Origin: Candidatus Hydrogenedentota bacterium
GTDB taxonomy: Bacteria > Hydrogenedentota > Hydrogenedentia > Hydrogenedentales > JAEUWI01
DNA length: 64,000 nucleotides
Direction of reading: 5' to 3'
Assembly (NCBI GenBank): GCA_016182605.1
Contig: JACPGE010000036.1
Location: 62,001 to 126,000, forward strand
The notes beneath the pieces were generated by a model, which was given only the letters and a program-made list of their open reading frames with translations, did no database searches and was not told the DNA's origin. The position numbers and the translations under genes were made by a program. Below, piece after piece: positions 1 through 7,975 of the stretch (the first letter of the stretch is position 1; each line of letters opens with the position of its first letter).

Positions 1-225
1 GCGTTTAATGCGATCGCGTATGACAGCGCCCAGGCCAAGAGCATTTCCATGGCGGCGAGCGTTTCCACGGCGATGATCACGACGGCGGCCGGTCTGATAG
101 TGGCGATACCGGCGCTGTCGATGTACTTCTATTTCCGGGGCCGGGTGATCAAGATCGTGTCGGAAGTGGAGGCGCAGGCGAGCGAGTTTGTGGAACTCAT
201 CGCGCGGCACAAGGAAGAAGAATAG
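1..225 (+). CDS. exbB: ExbB/TolQ/MotA-family proton channel subunit (C-terminal end only)
   Basis: The reading frame is open from the first base and stops at TAG 223-225, giving the last 74 residues. They contain a small-residue, threonine-rich stretch (STAMITTAAGLIVAIPALSM) typical of the last two membrane helices of ExbB/TolQ, followed by a charged amphipathic tail ending KEEE. ExbB forms the inner-membrane channel that uses proton-motive force with ExbD to energise periplasm-spanning partners. The exbD gene follows after 13 bases, which confirms the assignment. The 5' part lies outside the window. Confidence 0.85.
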   Translation, partial: AFNAIAYDSAQAKSISMAASVSTAMITTAAGLIVAIPALSMYFYFRGRVIKIVSEVEAQASEFVELIARHKEEE

Positions 226-238
226 GAACGGCGGCCCC

Positions 239-676
239 ATGCGAATCAGCCGGAAATTTCAGGAAGACGGCGAGGTCATCATGCTGGCCCCGCTCATCGA
301 TATTGTGTTCATCACGCTGCTTTTTTTCATGGTGACTTCGGTCTATGGGTCGCTGGAGAGCGAGGTGGACATCACGCTGCCCACGGCCGACTCCGCGTTG
401 CAGTCGGATCGGTTGCAGGGTGAGATCTTCATCAACCTGCGCAGCGACGGCAGCATCGTGGTGAATGACCGCGACATGGATTTGCCGGAATTGCAGGGGG
501 TGCTGAACGACATTGCGGAGTATTTCCCGGGCGGCTCGGTGATTGTCCGCGGCGACACGAACGCGCAGCTTGGCCGGGCCCTGGCCATACTCGACTGTTG
601 CCGGAAGGCCGATATTCAGAACGTTTCCTTCGCGGCCCTGGCCCCGGAGAATCCGGAAACGCCAGTGGCGAACTGA
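239..676 (+). CDS. exbD: ExbD/TolR biopolymer transport protein
   Basis: This 145-residue protein has a short cytoplasmic N-terminus, then the signature LAPLIDIVFITLLFFMVTS. The aspartate in that segment is the conserved proton-carrying residue of the single ExbD/TolR transmembrane helix. A periplasmic domain of about 100 residues follows, with the usual pattern (INLRSDGSIVVND, then ...VIVRGDTNAQLGRALAILD). I chose ATG 239 rather than the upstream in-frame start at 188 because the latter would overlap exbB and add a non-homologous leader. It is part of an exbB-exbD-TPR-VWA operon. Confidence 0.93.
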   Translation: MRISRKFQEDGEVIMLAPLIDIVFITLLFFMVTSVYGSLESEVDITLPTADSALQSDRLQGEIFINLRSDGSIVVNDRDMDLPELQGVLNDIAEYFPGGSVIVRGDTNAQLGRALAILDCCRKADIQNVSFAALAPENPETPVAN

Positions 677-682
677 GAACCC

Positions 683-3109
683 ATGCGGATGCAGAACGGA
701 ATATATCGTTTGACGATCCTGAAGGCACCCTTGCTGGCGCTCGCGCTGTGCGTGCTTGCCGCGCCCGGCATGTATGCGCAGGAACCGGCCCCCGAGCTTG
801 AATCGCCCGCGCCTGAAGGCAGCGCGGCGGATCAGTCCGCCCCGGATCAGGTGCAGTTCGATTTTGCCAATGGGCTCTTTCACCGCGGCTATCACAAGGA
901 AGCGGTGGCGGAGTACCGGAAGTACACCGAGACCTATGGCCAGGGCAAAGACCTCCTGCTGGCGTGGCACCGGATGGGCGAGGCGGCGTATGCGGCCCGG
1001 GATCATGAGACCGCGATCGGCGCGATGGAGAAGGTTCTTTCGCTCAATCCTCCTGCCGGCCTGGTCTTGAACGCAAAGCTCACGCTGGGCGAATCGCTCT
1101 TCTTCATGGACCGCTTCGAGGAGTCGCTCACGCATCTGAGCGCCATCATCGCGCAGGAAGCGCCGCCGGAGATATTGGAGCGCGCCCGCTATTACATGGG
1201 CCGGGCGCACTACGCGCTGGGCGCCATGGGGCCTGCGCGGGAGGTGTTGCGCCAGGCGGCGGAGGCCCATCCCGACGGCCCGTTGCACGCCTTTGTGCTC
1301 TTTCAACTGGCCTTTGTGCTGGTGCGCAATGGCGAAGACGAGCAGGCGGCGATTACGTTTTCCGAGGTGGCGGATTCGCAGGCGGACTCGGCGCTGCGGC
1401 AAGAGAGCCGCTACCGCGCGGCGGAGATCTACGACAAGATTGGCTGGTTCAGCACGGCGGTGGGCGCGTACCAGAAATTGAAGGAGGAGTTTCCGGACTC
1501 CGGCTATGCGCGCCGCGCCGACTATGGGCATGCCTGGGCGCTGTATCACGCGGGGAGTTTCGCGGAGGCGCAGGTGATGGTGGAGCGGTATCTGGCGGCC
1601 TTCCCCGATGCGACGGAGGAACTGCCCGGGCTCCACTATTTGCGCGCGAACTGTTTCCAGCAGCAGGGCAAGCTGGACGAGGCCCTTGCGGAGTACATTG
1701 CGATTCGGGAGCGCTTTCCCGAACACAGTTTTGCCGATCGTGCCCGTTACAAGGAGGCCTGGATCTATTTTCTGAAGAACGATATTGCCACGGCGCGCAA
1801 GGACATCACGGCGTACCTCCAGGAACATCCCGAATCGCCGTTCACGGGCGAGGCCGCGTTTCTCCTGGGCAGCATTTTTGTGAAGGAAGGCAACTACGAA
1901 GACGCCTTCGAAGAGTTCCGGCTCGTCTTCGAGCGGTTTCCCGACAGTGAGTTTGGTCCTGAAGCGCTGTACCGCGCGGCGGAGTGCCTTGAGCAGCTCG
2001 GGCTGGCGGCGCAGGCCGCGGAGCGCTTCGAGGAGTTTGCGAAGCGCTACCCTGAGAATCCGTTGACGGCAGAGGCCGCGTTGCGTGCGGGGGACGCGCA
2101 GTTTGACGCGCAGGCCTTCGCTCAGGCGATAGAAAAGTACAAGGTGATACTTGCGGGCGCGACGGAGCCCGCGGTGGTGGAGCAGACGCTCTACCGGCTG
2201 GCGATTGCCTATTACAATCAGCGGGACTACAAGGCCTCCACGGAGACTTTTCAGAGCCTGCTGGAGAAAGCTCCGGCAACCAAGCACGGCGCGGAGGCGC
2301 TGTTCTATTCCGCGGAGTATTACTTGCGCGAGGGAGAAGACCCGGTGCAGGCGCTGTCGGCGTATGAGAAGCTGCTGCAACTGGATCCCCAGGGCCCTTA
2401 TGCGGGCCGATCGGTACGGGGTATAGCGCTGGCGCGCTTTGAGCAGAACGACTTCGAGAAGGCGGCCGGGTTCTTTTTGAAACTGCTGCGCGAGTTTCCC
2501 GCCGAAACCATCAACCAGGAGAGTATCCTGTGGGCCGGGGAGTGGCTTCACGAGAATGAGCGCTGGGCCGATGCCGCGGAAGTCTTCAACGCGCTGTTGC
2601 AGCGCGTGCCCGGCTATCCCTATGGCGACCGGGTTCACCTTACCATTGCGGCGTGCTACGAGCACCTCGGGAAGACGGAAGAGGCCCGCGCGGAGTTGGA
2701 AGCGATTGTTGCCGCGGGCGGAAAAGGGGAGGCGGTTACGGAGGCCCAGTTCCGCATTGCGCGGCTTTACGAATCCTCCGGGGAGTCGGCGAAAGCGCGG
2801 GAACTCTACGAAACGGCGGCGGCCTCGAACCATAGCGCACTGGCGGCACAGGCGCGTTTCCGTGTGGGGGAATTGCTGGAGCAGGACAAGGAATTCGAGC
2901 AGGCGGCGCGGAACTTCATGATGGTGGCGATCGTGTATTTGGATGCGTCGCTCTCGCCGGAATCGCTGTGGCGGGCGGCGCAGAATTTTCAGCAGGCGGG
3001 ACTCCTCGACCAGGCGCGCAAGGCCTACGAAGAGATCTCCACGGAGTATCCCGATCATGCGCGGGCCGCATCCGCAAAGGAAGCCCTTGCGGCCCTGCAG
3101 AAGGGCTAG
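683..3109 (+). CDS. Exported TPR-repeat protein (YbgF/BamD-like repeats)
   Basis: This 808-residue protein begins with a signal peptide (LALALCVLAAPGMYAQ, cut near residue 33) and then consists almost wholly of tetratricopeptide repeats of the periplasmic YbgF/BamD kind. The repeats have the recurring form A-x-Y-x-x-(L/I)-x-x-x-(F/Y)-P and often end in FPDS, FPEH or YPEN. I count about 15-18 units from residue 50 to the end. It starts 6 bases after exbD. In Tol-Pal and gliding-type machines such a TPR protein is a periplasmic scaffold, and that is the likely role here, by inference. No enzymatic motif is visible. Confidence 0.8.
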   Translation: MRMQNGIYRLTILKAPLLALALCVLAAPGMYAQEPAPELESPAPEGSAADQSAPDQVQFDFANGLFHRGYHKEAVAEYRKYTETYGQGKDLLLAWHRMGEAAYAARDHETAIGAMEKVLSLNPPAGLVLNAKLTLGESLFFMDRFEESLTHLSAIIAQEAPPEILERARYYMGRAHYALGAMGPAREVLRQAAEAHPDGPLHAFVLFQLAFVLVRNGEDEQAAITFSEVADSQADSALRQESRYRAAEIYDKIGWFSTAVGAYQKLKEEFPDSGYARRADYGHAWALYHAGSFAEAQVMVERYLAAFPDATEELPGLHYLRANCFQQQGKLDEALAEYIAIRERFPEHSFADRARYKEAWIYFLKNDIATARKDITAYLQEHPESPFTGEAAFLLGSIFVKEGNYEDAFEEFRLVFERFPDSEFGPEALYRAAECLEQLGLAAQAAERFEEFAKRYPENPLTAEAALRAGDAQFDAQAFAQAIEKYKVILAGATEPAVVEQTLYRLAIAYYNQRDYKASTETFQSLLEKAPATKHGAEALFYSAEYYLREGEDPVQALSAYEKLLQLDPQGPYAGRSVRGIALARFEQNDFEKAAGFFLKLLREFPAETINQESILWAGEWLHENERWADAAEVFNALLQRVPGYPYGDRVHLTIAACYEHLGKTEEARAELEAIVAAGGKGEAVTEAQFRIARLYESSGESAKARELYETAAASNHSALAAQARFRVGELLEQDKEFEQAARNFMMVAIVYLDASLSPESLWRAAQNFQQAGLLDQARKAYEEISTEYPDHARAASAKEALAALQKG

Positions 3110-3112
3110 CCC

Positions 3113-4894
3113 ATGCGCATCCGGCCATTTTCATTCAGTTTCAGCGTGCTGCTGGCCACGCTTCTCTACGGCTTGCTGCTCACGCTTGCGCCGCGCATCT
3201 TGCTGTTTGAGTTCCGGCAGAATCCGCAGGATCTCGAGACCCGGTATCAGGTCTCGCTGCGCGACATCATCTCCGAGCCGCTCCCGCGCGAAGAAGACCC
3301 CGATCCCGGGACGCCCGCCAATGGCTTTGCTTCCCGCCCGGGCTCTGTGCGCGATTTGCTCGAACGCGAGCACGAGCTGCTCAGCACGGAAGACGCTCGG
3401 AATGCCTCCTTCGCCGATGTGCAGGATGTGCCGACGCGCATTGCTTCCGACGCGGACCGGGAACGCTATGAGCTTGATCCTGCGCCGGATGTGCTCAACC
3501 GCGTGGATACGCGCATTCTGGAGATCAACGAATCCGATGCGCGGCGCAGCCTGGACATTGCGCGCCGCGTGGTGCGCCCGAGCCCTTCGACGCTTGTGCC
3601 CGAGGGCGTTACTCCTTCGCTTCGCAGTCTCCTGGATTCCGGCGAGCGGAGTGCGCTGCGTTTTGACGAGGCGCGGGGCGAGAGCCGGCTCTTTGCGAAT
3701 GCGCCGGTGAATCCGGCGGTGGAGGGCGTGCCGGGCTCACCGCGCTACGAAGGACCGGAGCCGGGCCCCTCGGATCCGTTTGATGTGCCAGGCGTGGGGA
3801 TGGCGGAGCAATCCATTCCGGGCGCGCCCGGTGGAAAGACGGCGGGCGCACTGAAGGCGGCGAGCGGCTATGAGTTTCTTGACGACATGCTCGACATCCG
3901 GGTGGATACGTACATACCGGATCCCAACCGCACGGGCTACTTCCGGCTTCGGTTTCTTCCGAAGGCCGATGGCAAGTTCGAGATTCTTGCGAAGGACATC
4001 ACGTTTGTGATCGATGCGTCGAGCAGCATTCCCCAGCGCAAACTGGACCTTTCGGTGCGCGGCCTGCAAAACGCGATCGATACCCTGCGCGACATCGACC
4101 GCTTCAATGTGGTGATTTTCCGCGATGCGCCCCACCTCTTCCGTCCGGAATGGGTGACGGGCACGGCGGACAACCGCAGCGCGGCGAAGGCTTTCCTGAA
4201 CGGCCTCGAATCGCGCGGCGAGACGGACGTGTATAAGGCGCTACTGCCGGTGGTGCAGCAGATGCCACGGCGCGGTGTGCCCGGTATCGTGTATGTGATC
4301 AGCGACGGGCGCCCGACAGCGGGCGTGATGGATGGGCGGACGATCATCAACGGGCTAACGGCGGACAACCGGACGCAGCAGAGCATTTTCGGATTTGGGG
4401 GCGGGAAGACGGTGAACGAGCAGATGATCGATCTGCTCACGTACCGGAACAAGGGCGATGCGGTTATCGAAACCAACATCGAGGTGATCGACAAGGCGCT
4501 CGTGCATGCCATATCGCGCCTGAAGGATCCCCTACTGGTGGAGATTCGGGCGAACTACGGCAATGTGGACGCCACTCAGGTGTATCCCAAGGTGCTTCCC
4601 GATCTTTACCGGGACAAGCCTGTGGTGGTGTATGGCACCTTCAATCCGAAAGAGGCTTCCGACTTTGTACTGCGGCTCACGGGACTCACAGGAGAGAAGT
4701 CGAAGGAGGTCATCTTCCATGCGGATCTCAAGAAAGCCGACGCGGGCGATGAGTCGATTGCGCGGAAGTGGGCTTTTGAGAAGGCCTACGACGTCATCGG
4801 CGAGATGACGCGCAAGGGCGATCTGCCGGAGCTGCGCGCGCAATTGCAGGACTTGCGCGACCGCTTCGGCATCCGGACCAGCTATGACCAGTGA
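3113..4894 (+). CDS. Membrane-anchored VWA-domain protein of the ExbBD operon
   Basis: The 593-residue protein has a short basic N-terminus and one membrane helix at residues about 9-30 (VLLATLLYGLLLTLAPRILL), the topology of a TonB or TolA anchor. A linker with little predicted structure (about 40-280) follows. A von Willebrand A domain spans about 295-460, with the MIDAS metal motif DASSS near residue 300, a threonine in SRGETDVYKAL, and VYVISDGRPT. The C-terminal part (about 470-590) is beta-rich and ends in a helical tail. It begins 3 bases after the TPR gene. I infer that it is the energised periplasmic partner replacing TonB or TolA. Confidence 0.78.
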   Translation: MRIRPFSFSFSVLLATLLYGLLLTLAPRILLFEFRQNPQDLETRYQVSLRDIISEPLPREEDPDPGTPANGFASRPGSVRDLLEREHELLSTEDARNASFADVQDVPTRIASDADRERYELDPAPDVLNRVDTRILEINESDARRSLDIARRVVRPSPSTLVPEGVTPSLRSLLDSGERSALRFDEARGESRLFANAPVNPAVEGVPGSPRYEGPEPGPSDPFDVPGVGMAEQSIPGAPGGKTAGALKAASGYEFLDDMLDIRVDTYIPDPNRTGYFRLRFLPKADGKFEILAKDITFVIDASSSIPQRKLDLSVRGLQNAIDTLRDIDRFNVVIFRDAPHLFRPEWVTGTADNRSAAKAFLNGLESRGETDVYKALLPVVQQMPRRGVPGIVYVISDGRPTAGVMDGRTIINGLTADNRTQQSIFGFGGGKTVNEQMIDLLTYRNKGDAVIETNIEVIDKALVHAISRLKDPLLVEIRANYGNVDATQVYPKVLPDLYRDKPVVVYGTFNPKEASDFVLRLTGLTGEKSKEVIFHADLKKADAGDESIARKWAFEKAYDVIGEMTRKGDLPELRAQLQDLRDRFGIRTSYDQ

Positions 4895-4920
4895 TTGGGA
4901 CTTCACCGGGACACCCCGCC

Positions 4921-6597
4921 ATGCCTGACGTGTGTGCGCCCATTACGGCGTCGGCGCTGGCGCGCATGCTGTCGCATCCCTCGCCCGATCTACTTGCGAC
5001 GCTTGCGCCGATCTATGGGGCGAATCCGGCGATCACTGCTGCGCGCATCCGCCTTCTGCTGGAAGCGGCGGAGGCGTTTCACGCGGCCTTTGGCGATCAG
5101 CCTGTGCGTCTCTTTCGCGCGCCCGGGCGCATCAATCTGCGGGGCATGCACGTGGACACCCACGGCGGCTACCTCAATCTCATGACGCATCAACGTGAGG
5201 TCGTGCTGATCGCGGCCACCACCGATGATGGGCGGTGTCATTTCCTGAACACCGATCCGCAGCACAGCCCGGTAACGCTTGACCTGTTTGCATTGGACGA
5301 TCGGCCCGATTTTGCCGGCACGTGGGCGCGCTTTATCGAGAGCGAAGAGGCGCGCGTTCTGCGCGCCTCCGCCACCACGGATTGGGCGCCCTATGTGCAG
5401 GGGGCGGCCTACCGCGTGCGGCATGGCGAAAAGGATCGGCACCTGCGCGGCTTGCGCGCGGTTGTCGCGAGCGATCTGCCGGAGGGATCCGCCCTTTCCT
5501 CTTCCGCGGCGCTCTGCAGCGTGATCCAGCTTGCGCTGGCGCGCTGCAATGGCCTGGACTACTCGTGCGAGGCCCACATTCGCCTGGCCCGCGATGGCGA
5601 ATGGTTTACCGGGGCGCGCACGGGCCTGGCCGATCAGAGCGCGATGTGGCTCGGCGCGGCGGACACGCTGCAACAACTGGCAATACGCGGCGATGACATT
5701 GGCACGGCCACGATGCGAACGTTGACGTGGCCGGAAGATTTGAGCCTGCTTGTCGTGCAGTCGTTTACGCAGCGCAGCCTGAGCGGGGCGCAATTGCTGG
5801 ACTACACGAGCAACCGCTTCGCCTACAGCATGGCGATGGCGGTCATGCAGATTGCGTTGCAGCGGATTTCCGGGGACGCTCCCCTCCCCTTTCATTATCT
5901 TTCGGATTGGCCCGCGATCGCGCCATGTCTTGAGGGCGGGGTCTATGAACTTTTGCGCGAGATCCCCGTCGAGGCTTCGCTGGATAGCCTTCGAAATGAC
6001 TATTCCATTCCCGGAATCGATGAAGCCTACCAGCGCTATTTCGGGCAGGCGCCGCAGGAGTTGCGTCCGCGCTCGGTGCCGCTGCGCGGTCCGCTGCTTT
6101 TTGGGTTGGCCGAGTCGGAGCGTGCGCGCGCGTTCCTGGGGCGCCTCGCAGAGAGAAATTATGATCGCGCGGCGGCCCTGATGAATGCGGGACACGACGG
6201 CGACCGCGTGCGCATGCCCGACGGGACACCCTGCGTGCACGACGTCAGCGATGCCGCGCTCCGCGCCTGGAGCCGCGCCAGTCAGCCGCTTGCGTTGTGT
6301 CCCGGCGCGTATGGGGCCAGCAGCCCGATACTGGACGCTCTGGTGGACACGGCCAGGGCCGCCGGGGCGATCGGGGCGTCACTCACGGGAGCGGGAATCG
6401 CGGGCAGCATTCTCGTGTTGTGCGCGCGCGACACGGTTCCCGCCGTGCGCAATGCGCTTGCCGTGTTGCTGCTGTCGCCGCGTTATGAGGCCCTAACCGG
6501 ACACGCCCCGCCGGAGCCGGATGCTGTGCAGGCGGACGCCATTCTGGAGAATTGCGCCACCTCGGGCGCGGGCGAGATTGACTTCGCGCGATTGTAG
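4921..6597 (+). CDS. Galactokinase-like GHMP-family sugar kinase
   Basis: This is a GHMP kinase of 558 residues, about 150 longer than a normal galactokinase. The galactokinase signature is present in altered form at residues about 67-79 (APGRINLRGMHVD). Arginine, histidine and aspartate are kept, but the glutamate of the usual GEHTD is methionine. The ATP loop GSALSSSAAL lies near 189 and the catalytic-aspartate motif TGLADQ near 234. A glycine-rich GASLTGAGIAGS near the end matches GHMP motif 3. The altered sugar-binding motif suggests a substrate other than galactose. A GTG at 4891, overlapping the previous stop, is an alternative start. I prefer ATG 4921. Confidence 0.75.
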   Translation: MPDVCAPITASALARMLSHPSPDLLATLAPIYGANPAITAARIRLLLEAAEAFHAAFGDQPVRLFRAPGRINLRGMHVDTHGGYLNLMTHQREVVLIAATTDDGRCHFLNTDPQHSPVTLDLFALDDRPDFAGTWARFIESEEARVLRASATTDWAPYVQGAAYRVRHGEKDRHLRGLRAVVASDLPEGSALSSSAALCSVIQLALARCNGLDYSCEAHIRLARDGEWFTGARTGLADQSAMWLGAADTLQQLAIRGDDIGTATMRTLTWPEDLSLLVVQSFTQRSLSGAQLLDYTSNRFAYSMAMAVMQIALQRISGDAPLPFHYLSDWPAIAPCLEGGVYELLREIPVEASLDSLRNDYSIPGIDEAYQRYFGQAPQELRPRSVPLRGPLLFGLAESERARAFLGRLAERNYDRAAALMNAGHDGDRVRMPDGTPCVHDVSDAALRAWSRASQPLALCPGAYGASSPILDALVDTARAAGAIGASLTGAGIAGSILVLCARDTVPAVRNALAVLLLSPRYEALTGHAPPEPDAVQADAILENCATSGAGEIDFARL

Positions 6598-6656
6598 CCC
6601 GCCCCCCCGGATCGGGTAGAGTAATGCGGGAACTGGCCATTACTGGGGAGAGCGAA

Positions 6657-7793
6657 ATGAACCGTAGACAATTCATTCAGCGTTCGGCGGCGGCGGTAGC
6701 TGCGTTGGGCGTGCCCGCGCGGATCCCGTGCGCGCATGCCAGCGTGCAGGACGTGTTTGAGCACTACATCGACGAGAAGACGGGCGCGAAGATCTACCGG
6801 CTCACGCGCGATGCGGGCGACAACCTGATCGTGTATCAGACCCATCCCCAGTGGTCCTTGGGTCAGGAATACCTCTTGTTCATGTCCAAGCGCGACGGCA
6901 AGGACATGCGCCCGCACGTGCTCTCCATGGCCACGGGAGAGGCGCGGCCCATACTTGCGGCTCCGCCGCAGACCTTTGCGCTGTCCCACCATTCCAACAA
7001 CCTGTACTATCTCCACGAACGCACGCTTTGCGTCGTGGATCTTGTGGACGCGTTTAACGGGCAGGAGCAGGGCACGGAGATCGCCGTGCTGCCGGACTAC
7101 GCCACGGGCCTGTTGGGGGGCATCTCCGTCGATGCCGAAGAAGCGTATGTTTACGTGGGGGTGAGTTTTGGCGCGGACTCCCAGGGGCTGATCGCCTGTG
7201 CTCCTTCCACCAAGGCGTACCACTGGATTATGCGCGCACCGTTCAAGGTGGGCCACGTGCAGGCGAATCCGTTGGTCTCCGGGCGCGTCATGTACTGCTG
7301 CGAGACCGGCGGGGACGCGCCGCAACGCGTGTGGACGGTGGATGTCCACGGCATGAATCACCGTCCTTTTTTTCAGGAGAGCTACGGCGAATGGGTGACC
7401 CACGAGGTGTGGTGGGGCACGGATCGCGCGATCTTTACGGTGTGGCCCTACGACGACGAACGCCGGGCGAAACCGCATGGCATTTTGCGGGCCGACTACA
7501 ACACGGGCGCGGTGTCGGTGCTGAGCCAATACGATGCGTGGCACACGCACGGCAGCCCCGATTTGCAGTGGGCCATGGGCGACGATTTCGATCGGAACAT
7601 CTGGCTGGTGCGCGTTGCGGACGGCGAGCGCCGGCTATTGACCCAGGGGCACAAGACGGAGGCGGTAAAGCCGCACCCCCACGCCTCCTTCACGCCGGAT
7701 GGCAAGGCCATATTGCTTAACAGCGGCCGATTCGGGACGGGCGACCTGTTGCTCGCGGAAATCCCCGCGTGGGACACGCTGCCGCTTGCATGA
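6657..7793 (+). CDS. Exported oligogalacturonate lyase-like (PL22-type) beta-propeller protein
   Basis: The 378-residue protein starts after a GGGGAG ribosome site and has a Tat-type leader (NRRQFIQRSAAAVAALGVPA). The rest is a seven-bladed propeller with the layout of oligogalacturonate lyases: HVQANPLVSGRVMYCCE, EWVTHEVWWG, a His-rich HTHGSPDLQW and HPHASFTPDGKA near the C-terminus. In PL22 enzymes such histidines bind the catalytic metal. The family cleaves pectin-derived uronate disaccharides, but many members from this kind of genome are uncharacterised, so the substrate is open. It lies 59 bases after the kinase on the same strand. Confidence 0.65.
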   Translation: MNRRQFIQRSAAAVAALGVPARIPCAHASVQDVFEHYIDEKTGAKIYRLTRDAGDNLIVYQTHPQWSLGQEYLLFMSKRDGKDMRPHVLSMATGEARPILAAPPQTFALSHHSNNLYYLHERTLCVVDLVDAFNGQEQGTEIAVLPDYATGLLGGISVDAEEAYVYVGVSFGADSQGLIACAPSTKAYHWIMRAPFKVGHVQANPLVSGRVMYCCETGGDAPQRVWTVDVHGMNHRPFFQESYGEWVTHEVWWGTDRAIFTVWPYDDERRAKPHGILRADYNTGAVSVLSQYDAWHTHGSPDLQWAMGDDFDRNIWLVRVADGERRLLTQGHKTEAVKPHPHASFTPDGKAILLNSGRFGTGDLLLAEIPAWDTLPLA

Positions 7794-7854
7794 GGGCGCT
7801 CACGCGCATACAATGAATCGATAACCGGCCAGGCTGGCCCAGGAGGAAGTGCCC

Positions 7855-7968
7855 ATGTTTTCGGACAATGTGATTATCGACAGTCTCATCAAGCTGGTCC
7901 TCTTTACGGTGTTTTACCTGATCGGCTTCCAGTCGTTTTTCGACTTGGGCGATACCACGGGCCTCTGA
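7855..7968 (+). CDS. 37-residue single-pass membrane microprotein
   Basis: A short frame, ATG 7855 to TGA 7966-7968, reads MFSDNVIIDSLIKLVLF and continues TVFYLIGFQSFFDLGDTTGL. It has one strongly hydrophobic segment (about residues 10-28) between acidic ends. A consensus Shine-Dalgarno AGGAGG sits at 7841-7846, eight bases before the ATG, better than at most genes nearby. It ends 7 bases before the convergent glycosyltransferase gene. I know no family for it. The start signal and membrane-helix composition support a real gene. Confidence 0.55.
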   Translation: MFSDNVIIDSLIKLVLFTVFYLIGFQSFFDLGDTTGL

Positions 7969-7975
7969 AAGCCCG

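Noticed and set aside
197-3058. 953-residue open frame on the minus strand
   Set aside because: It lies opposite exbD and the TPR gene, has an Arg/Leu-rich composition without domains, and follows from the GC-rich codon use of the real genes.
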